DNA from: Haemophilus parainfluenzae
GTDB taxonomy: Bacteria > Pseudomonadota > Gammaproteobacteria > Enterobacterales > Pasteurellaceae
Length of the DNA stretch: 64,000 bases
Reading direction: 5' to 3'
Assembly (NCBI RefSeq): GCF_003252725.1
Contig: NZ_QEPO01000006.1
Coordinates: 62,001 to 126,000 of the forward strand
The translations under genes were made by a program, and so were the position numbers. The notes under the pieces were generated by a model. It saw only the letters and a list, made by a program, of their open reading frames with translations, did not search any database and was not told where the DNA came from. This document shows, in pieces, positions 1 to 9,098 of this stretch; position 1 is the stretch's first letter, and each line of letters starts with the position of its first letter.

Positions 1-45
1 TTTATCATCAGGACAATCGGTCAGTAATATTTTCTTTTCTAACAT
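1..45 (-). CDS. purU: Formyltetrahydrofolate deformylase PurU, N-terminal fragment (cut by window edge)
   Basis: Only the first 15 codons are in the window, reading MLEKKILLTDCPDDK from an ATG at position 45 on the minus strand. This matches the start of the ACT domain of PurU as known from Haemophilus, and the neighbouring hns gene on the same strand is the expected partner. PurU hydrolyses 10-formyl-tetrahydrofolate to formate and THF, supplying formate for PurT-dependent purine synthesis. The rest lies outside the window, so the identity rests on this short peptide and on synteny. No strong ribosome binding site is visible upstream. The gene follows the hns terminator, so it probably has its own promoter in the roughly 60 bases between. 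Confidence 0.75.
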   Translation of the reverse strand, partial: MLEKKILLTDCPDDK

Positions 46-65
46 AATAAATATTTTGCAAGATA

Positions 66-98
66 AATAAAAAAAGAGAACCCATAAAAATGGGTTCT
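66..98 (-). terminator. Rho-independent terminator of hns
   Basis: A 9-bp perfect stem (AGAACCCAT at 77-85 with ATGGGTTCT at 90-98) and a 4-base A/T loop is followed, on the minus strand, by a run of seven T. It sits 18 bases after the hns stop codon and separates hns from purU. Confidence 0.85.
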
Positions 99-115
99 AC
101 ATTGTTAATGTGAAA

Positions 116-520
116 TTAGATTTCAAAAGAAGCTAAAGAGGCACCTTTATCTAAGGCCTTTTGAATCACACGAGGTGTACGGCCTTGACCTGTCCATGTT
201 CTTTCTTGACCAGTTTCATCAGTATATTTGTATTTTGCCGGGCGAGGTTCACGTTTTTTACGAATTGAAGAAGGGGCAATACCGATAATTGCAGTTAATT
301 CTTCCGAAGTGATACCTTCTTGTTTAATTAATTCTTTATATTTGGCAATACGAGCACGACGTTCTTGTTCAGCTTGTTCAATTTCAGCCGCTTGAGCACG
401 TTTTTCTTCAACGGCAGCTTGTAATTTTAAAAGTGAGCTTTCGGCTTGCTCTAATGTTAAATCGCGTACAGCAGCACGTAAACTACGAAGGTTCGTTAAA
501 CCTTTTGTTAATTCGTTCAT
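116..520 (-). CDS. hns: H-NS family nucleoid-associated DNA-binding protein
   Basis: 134 residues, the usual H-NS length. Residues about 1-65 form a charged, Glu/Arg-rich coiled coil (oligomerisation domain). The C-terminal domain carries the AT-hook-like core TWTGQGRTPRVI near residues 108-119, which inserts into the minor groove of AT-rich DNA. The protein compacts the nucleoid and silences AT-rich or horizontally acquired genes. It is transcribed alone, with a terminator just downstream. Its promoter lies in the long intergenic region shared with the divergent lysine-transporter gene, which also contains a perfect 17-base palindrome. The first ATG gives the full N-terminal helix, with GGGGT-type sequence upstream as a possible ribosome binding site. 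Confidence 0.93.
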   Translation of the reverse strand: MNELTKGLTNLRSLRAAVRDLTLEQAESSLLKLQAAVEEKRAQAAEIEQAEQERRARIAKYKELIKQEGITSEELTAIIGIAPSSIRKKREPRPAKYKYTDETGQERTWTGQGRTPRVIQKALDKGASLASFEI

Positions 521-642
521 TATTACCCCTTTATATGTGTGAATGCTTAATTATTTTCTAGATATATATAATAGCGAAAATAATATATTTGGTAAATATT
601 AATTCGCCTAATTTAAAGAATTAATTGGTCTGATCTCATTAT

Positions 643-659
643 ACTCCATATTATGGAGT
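643..659. promoter_or_regulatory. Perfect 17-base palindrome between hns and the lysine-transporter gene
   Basis: ACTCCATA-T-TATGGAGT is an exact inverted repeat with a one-base centre in the divergent intergenic region. On the minus strand a TATAAT-like hexamer abuts it, so it may overlap the hns promoter. The size and symmetry fit a dimeric repressor or MerR-type operator, but I cannot name the binding protein. The rest of 521-820 is AT-rich with no gene that I can support. Confidence 0.5.
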
Positions 660-821
660 GACTTGTTTTCTATACTATTGCAATCTTTTAGTCATAAAAT
701 TGTGTAACAATGAATTAACAAATTAATACGTCATTTTTAATAAAAGAATAGATTTCACTGAAAGTGCAAGATTTTATTGGTAATTTTATTCATTTTAATG
801 TAATCTCTCACCATCCTATAC

Positions 822-993
822 AACAGTAGAGATGCGGTCATTATAAGTATTTTCCTGGAGTGGATAGCGTTGAAGGGAAAGGAAAGGAATGATTGCCGAA
901 ATCGAATAGGCGTCATCTTATTCGGTTGGTCACGTCTTCGAAAGGAACGTGACTGTCATAGTTTTTGTGTATTAACTATGGAGCGCTACGGTT
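822..993 (+). promoter_or_regulatory. Lysine riboswitch (L box)
   Basis: The leader has the helices and conserved boxes of the lysine-sensing riboswitch. P1 pairs AAC-GTAG (822-829) with CTAC-GTT (986-993), with one mismatch. The core GATTGCCGAA is at 891-900. P3 is CGAATA/TATTCG (903-908/919-924). P4 is GTCACGT/ACGTGAC (929-935/947-953). The TGTCAT box follows, and P5 is CATAG/CTATG (957-961/976-980) leading into GGAGCGCTAC. It lies directly upstream of an NhaC-family transporter, the classic position for the L box of lysine importers in gamma-proteobacteria. No U-tract terminator is evident after it, so control may be translational, by masking the AAGG just before the start at 1057. Bound lysine is expected to switch expression off. 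Confidence 0.88.
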
Positions 994-1056
994 CGGTCAG
1001 GTCATGCTTGTATCTTTTCTTGCCGTTGTCTCCATTATTTTATAAGGTATAACTTA

Positions 1057-2577
1057 ATGGAACTAGTCGATTATTCTTCATCTGCTTATTCAATTATACC
1101 CGCATTACTCGCGATCATTTTAGCGATTGCAACACGTCGGGTTTTGGTGTCCCTAAGCGCAGGGATTATTGTTGGTGCGTTAATGTTGGTTGATTTCAAC
1201 CCATTGAATGCGCTTATTTATTTAAAAGATAATGTTGTTGCTCTCGTTTATAGTAGCGAGGAAGGCATGAATTCAAATATGAATATCGTGTTCTTCTTAG
1301 TATTACTTGGGGTATTAACTTCGCTTTTAACCGTGTCAGGCAGCAACCGAGCTTTTGCTGAATGGGCTCAAAATAAAATTAAAGGTCGTCGTGGTGCGAA
1401 ATTATTAGCAGCATCTTTAGTGTTTGTGACCTTTATTGATGATTACTTCCACAGTCTTGCTGTAGGCGCTATTGCTCGTCCAGTCACCGATCGTTTCAAA
1501 GTGTCTCGTGCAAAATTAGCGTACATTCTTGATTCTACTGCTGCACCAATGTGTGTCATGATGCCGGTATCAAGCTGGGGTGCATACATTATTACTCTTG
1601 TGGCTGGTCTATTGGCGACTTACTCTATTACCTCTTATACCCCTATGGGTGCATTTGTCGCCATGAGTTCAATGAACTACTATGCGATCTTTTCATTATT
1701 GATGGTATTCTTTGTCGCTTATTTTTCATTTGATATTGCATCAATGGCGCGTCATGAAAAATTAGCCATGGAGCGCGATTATAAAGAAGAAGTCATTGAA
1801 GGTGTGAAAGGTAAAGTTCGCAACTTAATTTTACCGATTTTAGTCTTAATTACCGTCACTGTTTTCATGATGATTCATACGGGGAGTGAAGCCTTAGCGG
1901 CAGATGGAAAACCATTTAGTATCTTAGGCGCATTTGAAAATACAACCGTCGGTATTTCGCTTGTAGTTGGGGGTTCAAGTGCGGTTGCAATGTCAACATT
2001 ATTGATTATTCTTGAGCGTCAAGTTTCTTTACAAGAATACGGAAAAGCGTGGATTGCCGGTATTAAATCCATGTTAGGTGCAATTGCGATCCTATTTTTT
2101 GCGTGGACAATCAATAAAGTGGTGGGGGATGCGCAAACCGGTAAATACTTATCTTCTTTAGTGAGTGGTAGCATTCCTGTTCAATTTTTACCTGTTCTTT
2201 TATTTATACTTGGTGCGGCAATGGCGTTCTCAACAGGGACAAGCTGGGGGACATTTGGCATTATGTTACCAATCGCAGCAGCAATGGCGACCAACTCTGC
2301 TCCAGAGTTATTACTTCCTTGCTTATCTGCAGTAATGGCTGGCGCGGTATGTGGCGACCACTGTTCGCCTGTTTCTGATACGACTATTTTGTCATCAACT
2401 GGGGCAAAATGTAACCATATGGATCACGTCACCACACAATTACCTTATGCGGCAACTGTTGCGACAGCAAGTGCTGTGGGCTACATTGTGGTTGGCTTTA
2501 CAGAATCAGGTTTAGCTGGATTTGTGACAACAGCGGTTGTTTTAGTAGCTTTAGTGTTTATCGTGAAAAAACGTTAA
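1057..2577 (+). CDS. NhaC-family transporter, predicted lysine importer (LysW-like)
   Basis: 506 residues with about a dozen hydrophobic segments and the NhaC/ion-transporter superfamily features: a DDYFHSL segment near residue 130, a repeated SSWG motif near 170, and GDHCSPVSDTTILSS near 440. The family is usually annotated as a Na+/H+ antiporter. The lysine riboswitch in the leader argues that the substrate is lysine, because L-box-controlled NhaC-type genes have been proposed as lysine transporters (called LysW). That assignment is inference from regulation, not from the protein itself. The start ATG has AAGG about 8 bases upstream. The gene is monocistronic, ending in a strong bidirectional terminator shared with cls. 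Confidence 0.82.
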   Translation: MELVDYSSSAYSIIPALLAIILAIATRRVLVSLSAGIIVGALMLVDFNPLNALIYLKDNVVALVYSSEEGMNSNMNIVFFLVLLGVLTSLLTVSGSNRAFAEWAQNKIKGRRGAKLLAASLVFVTFIDDYFHSLAVGAIARPVTDRFKVSRAKLAYILDSTAAPMCVMMPVSSWGAYIITLVAGLLATYSITSYTPMGAFVAMSSMNYYAIFSLLMVFFVAYFSFDIASMARHEKLAMERDYKEEVIEGVKGKVRNLILPILVLITVTVFMMIHTGSEALAADGKPFSILGAFENTTVGISLVVGGSSAVAMSTLLIILERQVSLQEYGKAWIAGIKSMLGAIAILFFAWTINKVVGDAQTGKYLSSLVSGSIPVQFLPVLLFILGAAMAFSTGTSWGTFGIMLPIAAAMATNSAPELLLPCLSAVMAGAVCGDHCSPVSDTTILSSTGAKCNHMDHVTTQLPYAATVATASAVGYIVVGFTESGLAGFVTTAVVLVALVFIVKKR

Positions 2578-2596
2578 GCATAAACGTGAAAAAGAA

Positions 2597-2624
2597 AGGG
2601 CGTACTGTGTAGTACGCCCTTTTT
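2597..2624. terminator. Bidirectional terminator between the lysine transporter and cls
   Basis: A perfect 10-bp stem (AGGGCGTACT/AGTACGCCCT) with a GTGT loop, flanked by A-rich and T-rich tracts, lies between two convergent genes. It can stop transcription from both sides. Confidence 0.9.
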
Positions 2625-2640
2625 GTATTTATTGTGAAAA

Positions 2641-4101
2641 TTAGAGTAATGGACTAAACAAGAAAAATAACCGTTCGATAATTCGATGATAGAAAGGTCG
2701 ATTGAGCCATTCTTGCATATTGAGTTCAGATGAATTCGCCAAATAATTTTCGTGGAGTGTTGCAACTTCATTAGCAAAATTACGATCTTCGACAGCAATA
2801 GTGATTTCAAAATTAAGTAAAAAGCTACGCAAATCCATATTTACAGTGCCAACAAGTGCAAGTTTATTGTCAATCAGTATACTTTTTGTATGCAGAAGTC
2901 CCGCTTCAAAATGATAAATTTTGACACCAGCCTCGAGTAAATCATCAAAGAACGTCCGACTTGCCCAACGAACCATCAAGGAATCATTGTTTTTAGGTAA
3001 AATAAGCGTGATGTCAACACATCGGAATGCGGCAATACGTAATGCTTCAGCAATATTGTGACTTGGCACAAAGTAAGGTGAAGTGATCACAATACTTTCT
3101 TTTGCCGCATAAATGACAGTCGCAAGAGATTGAGCAATTAAATCATCTGGGAATGCGGGGCCACTCGCAATAACTTGCACAGAATGGGTGTCGTTATCGT
3201 CAATTTCCACAAGTGGACAATTGGGCAATAAAAGAGGTAATTCTTCCGTAGTTTCAATTTCCCAATCCCAAGCATGTAAGCTGTTTAAAATCGGTGAAAC
3301 AGGACCGTTGATTCGCACCATCACGTCTATCCAATTGCCTACGTTGCTGTCTTGTTTGAAGAAATTTGGGTCCACCATGTTCATACTGCCTGTATAGGCA
3401 ATTTGATTATCAATGATGATGATTTTACGATGTTGACGTAAATCAATTCGGCTGAAGAACATCCGGAATAAATTTACATGTAGCGCTTCGGTAATTTCAA
3501 TGCCTTTTTCTCGCATTTCTTTACAAACAAGGCTTTTCAAAAAAGCATTACTGCCAACGGAATCGAGTAAAAGACAAACTTTAACTCCACGTTGCACGGC
3601 TTCTTCTAAGGCTTGTTTCACTTCATTAATCATGCCATCATTGCTCCAAATATAGAACACCATATTAATGGAATGATGTGCTTGTTGAATATCACGAATG
3701 ATACTTCGAATGATGCTTTCTGGCGTGTCGAGAATATGTAATTCATTACCTCGAATGTTCGGAATACCTAAGCGGTGGTGGACTAGTTTAAATAAAGCAC
3801 GATAACGAGGATCCTGGGAATGTGTAACCAGATCTTTTTGTTCTGACAGTTGCTGAAGCCATTGGGTATATTTAGGTTTTAACAATTGAAAGGCTTTGGC
3901 TCGGCGCGTACCTAGTTTAATCTCACCAAAAATTAAATAAGCAATGACGCCAATCAGTGGCACAAGGTAGATAATCATCAGCCATGACAACGTAGCAGAA
4001 ACCGCTTGTTTTTTGACGAGTAAACGCAAGGTGACAGAAATAACTGCTACCCAAATTAACACGGGAATAATATAAACCAGTATAATATGTTCAAAACTCA
4101 T
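2641..4101 (-). CDS. cls: Cardiolipin synthase (phospholipase D family)
   Basis: 486 residues, typical of ClsA. Two transmembrane helices occupy roughly residues 5-60. Two HKD catalytic motifs follow: HRKIIIID near residue 223 and HTKSILID near residue 400. The enzyme condenses two phosphatidylglycerol molecules into cardiolipin and glycerol at the inner membrane. It ends at a bidirectional terminator shared with the lysine-transporter gene. Its start codon is only 6-18 bases from the start of the divergent pseudouridine synthase gene, so at least one of the two promoters must overlap the other gene's 5' coding sequence. No truncation or unusual residue is seen. Confidence 0.95.
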   Translation of the reverse strand: MSFEHIILVYIIPVLIWVAVISVTLRLLVKKQAVSATLSWLMIIYLVPLIGVIAYLIFGEIKLGTRRAKAFQLLKPKYTQWLQQLSEQKDLVTHSQDPRYRALFKLVHHRLGIPNIRGNELHILDTPESIIRSIIRDIQQAHHSINMVFYIWSNDGMINEVKQALEEAVQRGVKVCLLLDSVGSNAFLKSLVCKEMREKGIEITEALHVNLFRMFFSRIDLRQHRKIIIIDNQIAYTGSMNMVDPNFFKQDSNVGNWIDVMVRINGPVSPILNSLHAWDWEIETTEELPLLLPNCPLVEIDDNDTHSVQVIASGPAFPDDLIAQSLATVIYAAKESIVITSPYFVPSHNIAEALRIAAFRCVDITLILPKNNDSLMVRWASRTFFDDLLEAGVKIYHFEAGLLHTKSILIDNKLALVGTVNMDLRSFLLNFEITIAVEDRNFANEVATLHENYLANSSELNMQEWLNRPFYHRIIERLFFLFSPLL

Positions 4102-4119
4102 TAATCTTTGACCGCACTT

Positions 4120-4812
4120 ATGAAATTAGACATTATTTATCAGACAGATGATTTTATCATTATTTATAAGCCTTGTGGGATAAGTGTGCATAAAGATCAG
4201 AGTGAAATTGGTTTAACCACTTTGCTTGCTGAGCAGTTTGGCATGCCACAAGTCTGGCTTGTACATCGGTTAGATAAAGTGACATCAGGTTTACTCATTT
4301 TAGCATTGAACGCCGAAAGTGCGGCTGAATTTTTCCGACTTTTTTCTGAACACCATATTCAAAAAACTTATCTCGCCCTTAGCAATCAGAAACCCAAAAA
4401 GAAGCAAGGATTGATTGTCGGGGATATGCAAAAGGCCAGAAACGGCGCCTGGAAACTTTGCCAATCGAAAGAAAATCCCGCGATTACGCGTTTTGAAAGT
4501 GTAAGTTGTGAGCCTAATTTACGATTATTTATCTTAAAGCCACAAACAGGCAAAACCCATCAATTGCGTGTAGCAATGAAAAGCTTAGGTAGCCCGATTT
4601 TAGGCGATGCGCTTTATGCTAAAAACACTGAAAATATTGACCGCACTTATTTACATGCTGCAAGATTGAAATTTGAATTTAAAGGTCAGGCATTTGATGT
4701 ATTTACTCTTCCTAAAGAAGGGGAGTGGTGGCATCGTGAGAAGGTTCAATCTCAGATTCAAAAATTTGGCTCAGCAAGTGCTGAGTCAACGGAACAGGAA
4801 AAGTGCGGTTAA
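4120..4812 (+). CDS. RluA-family RNA pseudouridine synthase
   Basis: 230 residues. It has the RluA catalytic signature with the active-site Asp in LVHRLDKVTSGLL (near residue 50), and the later motifs LKPQTGKTHQLRVAMKSLG and GDALY. It isomerises a uridine in rRNA or tRNA to pseudouridine; the target is unknown. It lacks an S4 domain. I start it at the ATG at 4120, because the in-frame TTG at 4108 lies directly on an uptake signal (ACCGCACTT, 4111-4119) and has no ribosome binding site. The sequence before either start is poor. xthA and a DUF695 gene follow on the same strand, an arrangement I recall from H. influenzae (HI_0042-HI_0040). The last codons also contain an uptake signal. Confidence 0.85.
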   Translation: MKLDIIYQTDDFIIIYKPCGISVHKDQSEIGLTTLLAEQFGMPQVWLVHRLDKVTSGLLILALNAESAAEFFRLFSEHHIQKTYLALSNQKPKKKQGLIVGDMQKARNGAWKLCQSKENPAITRFESVSCEPNLRLFILKPQTGKTHQLRVAMKSLGSPILGDALYAKNTENIDRTYLHAARLKFEFKGQAFDVFTLPKEGEWWHREKVQSQIQKFGSASAESTEQEKCG

Positions 4813-4863
4813 GATTTCAATTATTTTGTATAATAGCCACAAATTTTCACATTAGGAACAAAA

Positions 4864-5667
4864 ATGAAATTTATCTCTTTTAATATTAATGGTTTACGTG
4901 CCCGCCCTCATCAACTCGAAGCAATTATTGAAAAATACCAACCGGATGTGATTGGTTTACAAGAAATTAAAGTGGCAGATGAAGATTTTCCTTATGCAAT
5001 TACTGAAAATCTAGGCTATCACGTTTTTCACCATGGGCAAAAAGGGCATTACGGTGTCGCACTGTTAACCAAACAAGAACCCAAAGTGGTGCGTCGTGGT
5101 TTTCCAACAGATAATGAAGATGCGCAAAAACGCATTATTATGGCAGATTTAGAAACCCCGTTTGGTTTGTTAACGGTAATTAATGGCTATTTTCCACAAG
5201 GCGAAAGCCGTGCTCATGAAACTAAGTTTCCAGCAAAAGAAAAATTTTATGCGGATCTTCAACGCTATTTAGAACAAAATCACGATAAAACCAATCCAGT
5301 TTTAATTATGGGGGATATGAATATTAGTCCAAGCGATTTAGATATTGGCATTGGCGATGAAAACCGCAAACGTTGGTTGCGTACTGGCAAATGTTCATTC
5401 TTACCGGAAGAGCGTGAATGGTATCAACGCTTATACGATTATGGATTGGAAGATACGTTCCGTAAATTAAACCCAACAGTCAATAACAAGTTCTCGTGGT
5501 TTGATTATCGATCAAAAGGTTTCGATGATAACCGTGGATTACGTATCGATCATATTTTAGTGAATCATCAATTAGCAGAGCGTTGCGTGGACGTCGGCAT
5601 TGCATTGGATATTCGTGCGATGGAAAAACCGTCCGATCACGCACCAATCTGGGCAGAGTTTAAATAG
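4864..5667 (+). CDS. xthA: Exodeoxyribonuclease III
   Basis: 267 residues, the normal XthA length, of the endonuclease/exonuclease/phosphatase fold. Visible catalytic motifs are FNINGLRAR at the N-terminus, LQEIK (metal-binding Glu near residue 34), [21 protein letters not shown] (near residue 150), WFDYR and the terminal SDHAPIWAE with the catalytic His. It is the main AP endonuclease of base-excision repair and also a 3'-5' exonuclease and 3'-phosphatase. A TATAAT hexamer at 4829-4834 between the preceding gene and this start suggests its own promoter. It is followed after 9 bases by the DUF695/TIGR01619 gene, probably in the same transcript. Confidence 0.96.
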   Translation: MKFISFNINGLRARPHQLEAIIEKYQPDVIGLQEIKVADEDFPYAITENLGYHVFHHGQKGHYGVALLTKQEPKVVRRGFPTDNEDAQKRIIMADLETPFGLLTVINGYFPQGESRAHETKFPAKEKFYADLQRYLEQNHDKTNPVLIMGDMNISPSDLDIGIGDENRKRWLRTGKCSFLPEEREWYQRLYDYGLEDTFRKLNPTVNNKFSWFDYRSKGFDDNRGLRIDHILVNHQLAERCVDVGIALDIRAMEKPSDHAPIWAEFK

Positions 5668-5676
5668 GAAAGCAAC

Positions 5677-6450
5677 ATGGATATGGCAAATTGGCAGAAT
5701 TACCGTTCCCAAGTGAATGGTATGCCTGCCGTGTTTACCGCAAATATTGAAGATTTAGATGTTTATCATGGTAAACATCTTAGTAAAGTTGTGCAATTTA
5801 CTGTGCCTTATCAGGGAGATGAGGACGGTTTGCCGAATGAAGACGAATATGAAAAATTGATTAATCGTCTTTTTAAAATCCTTGCACAATTGACCGCACT
5901 TCCAAATGTTTTTTTTGCTGGGCACTTTATTTGCAACCATCAGGCAAAAATGCATTTCTATTGTGAACATGATGCTTTGCTTAAAGAAACCCTTCAGCAG
6001 CTTGATTTTGTTTCTGAGATTAATGTACAGGATGATCCCAATTGGGACACTTATTTCGATTTCTTATTGGCTTCACCATTGGAAATGAAATTAAATGCGA
6101 CAGAAGAGATTTTGAGCATGCTGAATAGCAAAGGGCGTAATTTAAGTGACACTTATTTAATTGAGCATACTTTCCATTTTGATGAAGAAGAAAAAATGTT
6201 CCCCTTTATGGATGAACTAACACTTGGAAAAGTGTCGTTCAATACGTTGAAATATTCTAGCCAAGCCATTCAAACAGAAGAAGATGAAGCGCCTTACTTT
6301 ATGGTGAAATTGGAGCAAGAGCTTTCGTTAGACAGTAATGAGATCTTCGAGTGGGTAGATCGCTTTGAAAAATTAGCCATGGAGTTTTCTGGCGACTATA
6401 TTGGCTGGGAATGCGATAATTTAATGGATGACCGGTCATCATTAAATTAG
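5677..6450 (+). CDS. Conserved hypothetical protein, TIGR01619/DUF695 family
   Basis: 257 residues, soluble and strongly acidic, with no signal peptide or membrane segment. The order next to xthA and an RluA-like gene, and the sequence as I recall it, match H. influenzae HI_0040, the founder of TIGR01619. The N-terminal half ([22 protein letters not shown]...) resembles DUF695. The C-terminal half is a ribonuclease E inhibitor RraB-like alpha/beta stretch with acidic loops near residues 165-175 and 205-210, but that resemblance is weak. The function is unknown. It starts at the ATG at 5677, 7 bases after AGGAAAGCA, a plausible ribosome binding site, and ends before a hairpin terminator. Confidence 0.8.
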   Translation: MDMANWQNYRSQVNGMPAVFTANIEDLDVYHGKHLSKVVQFTVPYQGDEDGLPNEDEYEKLINRLFKILAQLTALPNVFFAGHFICNHQAKMHFYCEHDALLKETLQQLDFVSEINVQDDPNWDTYFDFLLASPLEMKLNATEEILSMLNSKGRNLSDTYLIEHTFHFDEEEKMFPFMDELTLGKVSFNTLKYSSQAIQTEEDEAPYFMVKLEQELSLDSNEIFEWVDRFEKLAMEFSGDYIGWECDNLMDDRSSLN

Positions 6451-6490
6451 TCTGATAACTCAGCAAATCAGTATAGATTAGATAAAAATA

Positions 6491-6513
6491 AAGCCCATCA
6501 ACACGATGGGCTT
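6491..6513 (+). terminator. Hairpin terminator after the DUF695 gene
   Basis: A 9-bp perfect stem (AAGCCCATC/GATGGGCTT) with a 5-base loop, preceded by an A-rich tract and followed by AAATTCTTTT. The downstream T-run is imperfect. It probably acts on the xthA operon and may also act on tRNA-Asn transcription from the other side. Confidence 0.7.
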
Positions 6514-6582
6514 AAATTCTTTTGGCTACAAATTTAGGATTCGTAAAAGGAGACAAACGAAAGCTAAACCAAAAGAGAAATT

Positions 6583-6658
6583 TGGCTCCTCCTGCGGGAC
6601 TCGAACCTGCGACATATGGATTAACAGTCCACCGTTCTACCGACTGAACTAAGGAGGA
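6583..6658 (-). tRNA. tRNA-Asn (anticodon GTT)
   Basis: A 76-nt cloverleaf is read on the minus strand: acceptor TCCTCCT pairs with AGGAGGA, the D-loop is AGTCGGTAGA, the anticodon stem-loop is GGACTGTTAATCC with GTT at 6623-6625, the T-arm contains GGTTCGAGTCC, and CCA is encoded at the 3' end. All arms pair well. Confidence 0.97.
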
Positions 6659-7058
6659 ATAAATTTGGTATCACAAAGAATAGGCGCGCATTTTAATGAG
6701 CGACCTGTCGCTTGTCAATACTCAAAATGAAAAAAATTGCAAAAAAATTTACCGTTTTTGCTATCCACAAAGCCTGTGGATAACTTTGTGGATTGTTTTT
6801 GTTTAAAATGGTCAACCACTGGTGCAGACTGGCTTTGTCTCAAATTGTTCATCTATTAGCCATTCGTTGATATTTATTTAAATATCAATATGTTATATAA
6901 AGTCCAGCAAAAAAAATAAAATATTTTTCAATTTTGAAGTGTTTAAGACTTGACACGCCTAAGTGTGTGTAAAACTTGGATTTTTATCGCTCAATTTGGA
7001 GTAATAAATGTGCTAAAATAGTCACACTTCTAAAACAGTAAAAAAATTGACCGCACTT
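6659..7058. promoter_or_regulatory. uvrB upstream region with a DnaA-box cluster
   Basis: This 400-base gap has no gene that I can support. It holds three DnaA-box-like sites in 35 bases: CTATCCACA (6761-6769, 8 of 9), TGTGGATAA (6775-6783, exact) and TGTGGATTG (6787-6795, weaker). The first two form an inverted repeat. About 80 bases later comes a very AT-rich tract (roughly 6870-6945). A DnaA-binding site upstream of E. coli uvrB has been described, so this may be conserved control. I see no LexA consensus (CTG-N10-CAG). An uptake signal covers 7050-7058, immediately before the uvrB ATG. Confidence 0.6.
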
Positions 7059-9095
7059 ATGGCAGAGAAAATTAATACTAAGCCTTTTATCCTTCACTCC
7101 GATTTTAAACCTTCCGGTGATCAACCCCAAGCAATCGAAAAATTAGTCGAAAATTTAGAGGATGGTTTGGCGCATCAAACCCTTCTCGGGGTAACGGGAT
7201 CGGGTAAAACCTTTACCATTGCGAATGTCATTGCAACGTTAAATCGCCCTGCAATGTTACTTGCCCCAAATAAAACCCTTGCCGCTCAGCTTTATGCGGA
7301 AATGAAGGCGTTCTTTCCTGAAAACGCGGTGGAATATTTCGTTTCATACTATGATTATTATCAGCCAGAAGCTTATGTACCGAGTAGTGATACCTTTATC
7401 GAAAAAGATGCTTCTATTAATGATCAAATTGAACAGATGCGGCTTTCAGCTACCAAGTCGTTCTTAGAGCGTCGAGATACTATCGTAGTCGCATCTGTTT
7501 CGGCAATTTATGGTTTGGGTGATCCGGATAGCTATTTGCAAATGATGTTGCATTTACAACAAGGGGCAATTATCGATCAACGTCAGATTTTAGCGAAGTT
7601 GGCGGAATTACAATATACAAGAAACGATCAAGCTTTTCAGCGTGGTACATTCCGTGTGCGCGGTGAAGTGATTGATATTTTCCCTGCAGAATCAGACGAT
7701 CGAGCGGTACGAATTGAATTATTTGATGATGAAATTGAACGTTTAAGTTTATTTGATCCTTTAACGGGTACTAGTTTCGGCGCTGTTCCACGTTTTACGG
7801 TGTATCCGAAAACCCACTATGTAACACCAAGAGAACGTATTTTAGATGCTATTGAAAAAATCAAAGCGGAGCTTGTGCAACGCCGTGAGTATTTCATCAA
7901 AGAGCATAAATTGTTGGAAGAGCAGCGTATTACCCAACGTACACAATTTGACATTGAGATGATGAACGAGCTCGGCTATTGCTCAGGCATCGAAAACTAT
8001 TCACGCTATCTTTCTGGTCGAAATGAAGGCGAACCGCCTCCGACATTGTTTGATTATATGCCGTCTGATGCGATTTTGATTATTGATGAATCACACGTGA
8101 CAGTACCGCAAATTGGTGGGATGTATCGTGGTGACCGTTCACGTAAAGAAACCTTGGTGGAATATGGTTTCCGTTTGCCTTCTGCATTGGATAACCGTCC
8201 ATTACGCTTCGAAGAGTTCGAACGTCTAGCACCACAGACGATTTACGTTTCCGCAACACCAGGTCCTTATGAGTTGGAAAAATCAGGAAGTGAAATTGTC
8301 GATCAGGTGGTACGTCCAACGGGCTTACTTGATCCACAAATTGAAATTCGTCCAGTATCTATTCAAGTGGATGATTTACTGTCTGAAGCGCGTCAAAGAG
8401 CGGACAAAAATGAGCGTGTTTTAGTGACAACGCTGACGAAGAAAATGGCGGAAGATTTAACGGATTACTTAGATGAACATGGCATTCGTGTACGTTATTT
8501 GCATTCTGATATTGATACTGTTGAGCGTGTAGAGATTATTCGAGATTTACGTTTAGGCGAATTTGATGTATTGGTTGGTATCAACTTGTTACGTGAGGGC
8601 TTGGATATTCCAGAAGTTTCTCTTGTGGCGATTTTAGACGCGGATAAAGAAGGTTTCTTGCGTTCTGAACGTTCCTTAATCCAAACCATCGGTCGAGCTG
8701 CTCGAAACTTAAATGGTAAAGCAATTTTGTATGCTGATAGCATGACTAAATCTATGGAAAAAGCCATTACTGAGACGAATCGCCGTCGTGAAAAACAAAT
8801 GAAATATAATGAAGAGCACGGTATTGTTCCACAGGCATTGAATAAGAAAGTCGGCGAGTTATTAGATATTGGTCAAGGTGCAAATCAAAAAGCCAAATCG
8901 AAACAGCGTGGAAAAACAGCTGCTGAACCGACCGCACTTTACAATGCGCCTAAATCAGCCAAAGAATTCCAACAACAAATTAAGAAATTGGAACAACAAA
9001 TGTATAAATTTGCTCAAGATCTCGAATTTGAAAAAGCCGCCGCAGTACGCGATCAGCTTCATCAATTGAGAGAGCAGTTTATGATATCGGAATAA
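7059..9095 (+). CDS. uvrB: UvrABC system protein B (excinuclease)
   Basis: 678 residues, full length. It has Walker A GVTGSGKT near residue 42, the beta-hairpin region [17 protein letters not shown] near residue 95 that clamps damaged DNA, helicase motif II IIDESH, helicase motifs SATPG and [23 protein letters not shown], and a C-terminal UVR domain (about 640-675) that contacts UvrC. The protein verifies lesions delivered by UvrA and loads UvrC in nucleotide excision repair. I start at the ATG at 7059 rather than the in-frame TTG at 7047, because the intervening codons are exactly an uptake signal. A perfect-stem terminator follows. Confidence 0.97.
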   Translation: MAEKINTKPFILHSDFKPSGDQPQAIEKLVENLEDGLAHQTLLGVTGSGKTFTIANVIATLNRPAMLLAPNKTLAAQLYAEMKAFFPENAVEYFVSYYDYYQPEAYVPSSDTFIEKDASINDQIEQMRLSATKSFLERRDTIVVASVSAIYGLGDPDSYLQMMLHLQQGAIIDQRQILAKLAELQYTRNDQAFQRGTFRVRGEVIDIFPAESDDRAVRIELFDDEIERLSLFDPLTGTSFGAVPRFTVYPKTHYVTPRERILDAIEKIKAELVQRREYFIKEHKLLEEQRITQRTQFDIEMMNELGYCSGIENYSRYLSGRNEGEPPPTLFDYMPSDAILIIDESHVTVPQIGGMYRGDRSRKETLVEYGFRLPSALDNRPLRFEEFERLAPQTIYVSATPGPYELEKSGSEIVDQVVRPTGLLDPQIEIRPVSIQVDDLLSEARQRADKNERVLVTTLTKKMAEDLTDYLDEHGIRVRYLHSDIDTVERVEIIRDLRLGEFDVLVGINLLREGLDIPEVSLVAILDADKEGFLRSERSLIQTIGRAARNLNGKAILYADSMTKSMEKAITETNRRREKQMKYNEEHGIVPQALNKKVGELLDIGQGANQKAKSKQRGKTAAEPTALYNAPKSAKEFQQQIKKLEQQMYKFAQDLEFEKAAAVRDQLHQLREQFMISE

Positions 9096-9098
9096 AGA

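Noticed and set aside
870-1052. A 60-codon open frame before the NhaC-family gene
   Set aside because: It lies within the lysine riboswitch and its linker; the base pattern is explained by RNA structure and the peptide has no recognisable features.
6761-6945. Replication origin (oriC)
   Set aside because: There are DnaA boxes and an AT-rich tract, but only two good boxes, no dnaA, dnaN, gidA or mioC nearby, and uvrB/tRNA context. DnaA regulation is more likely.
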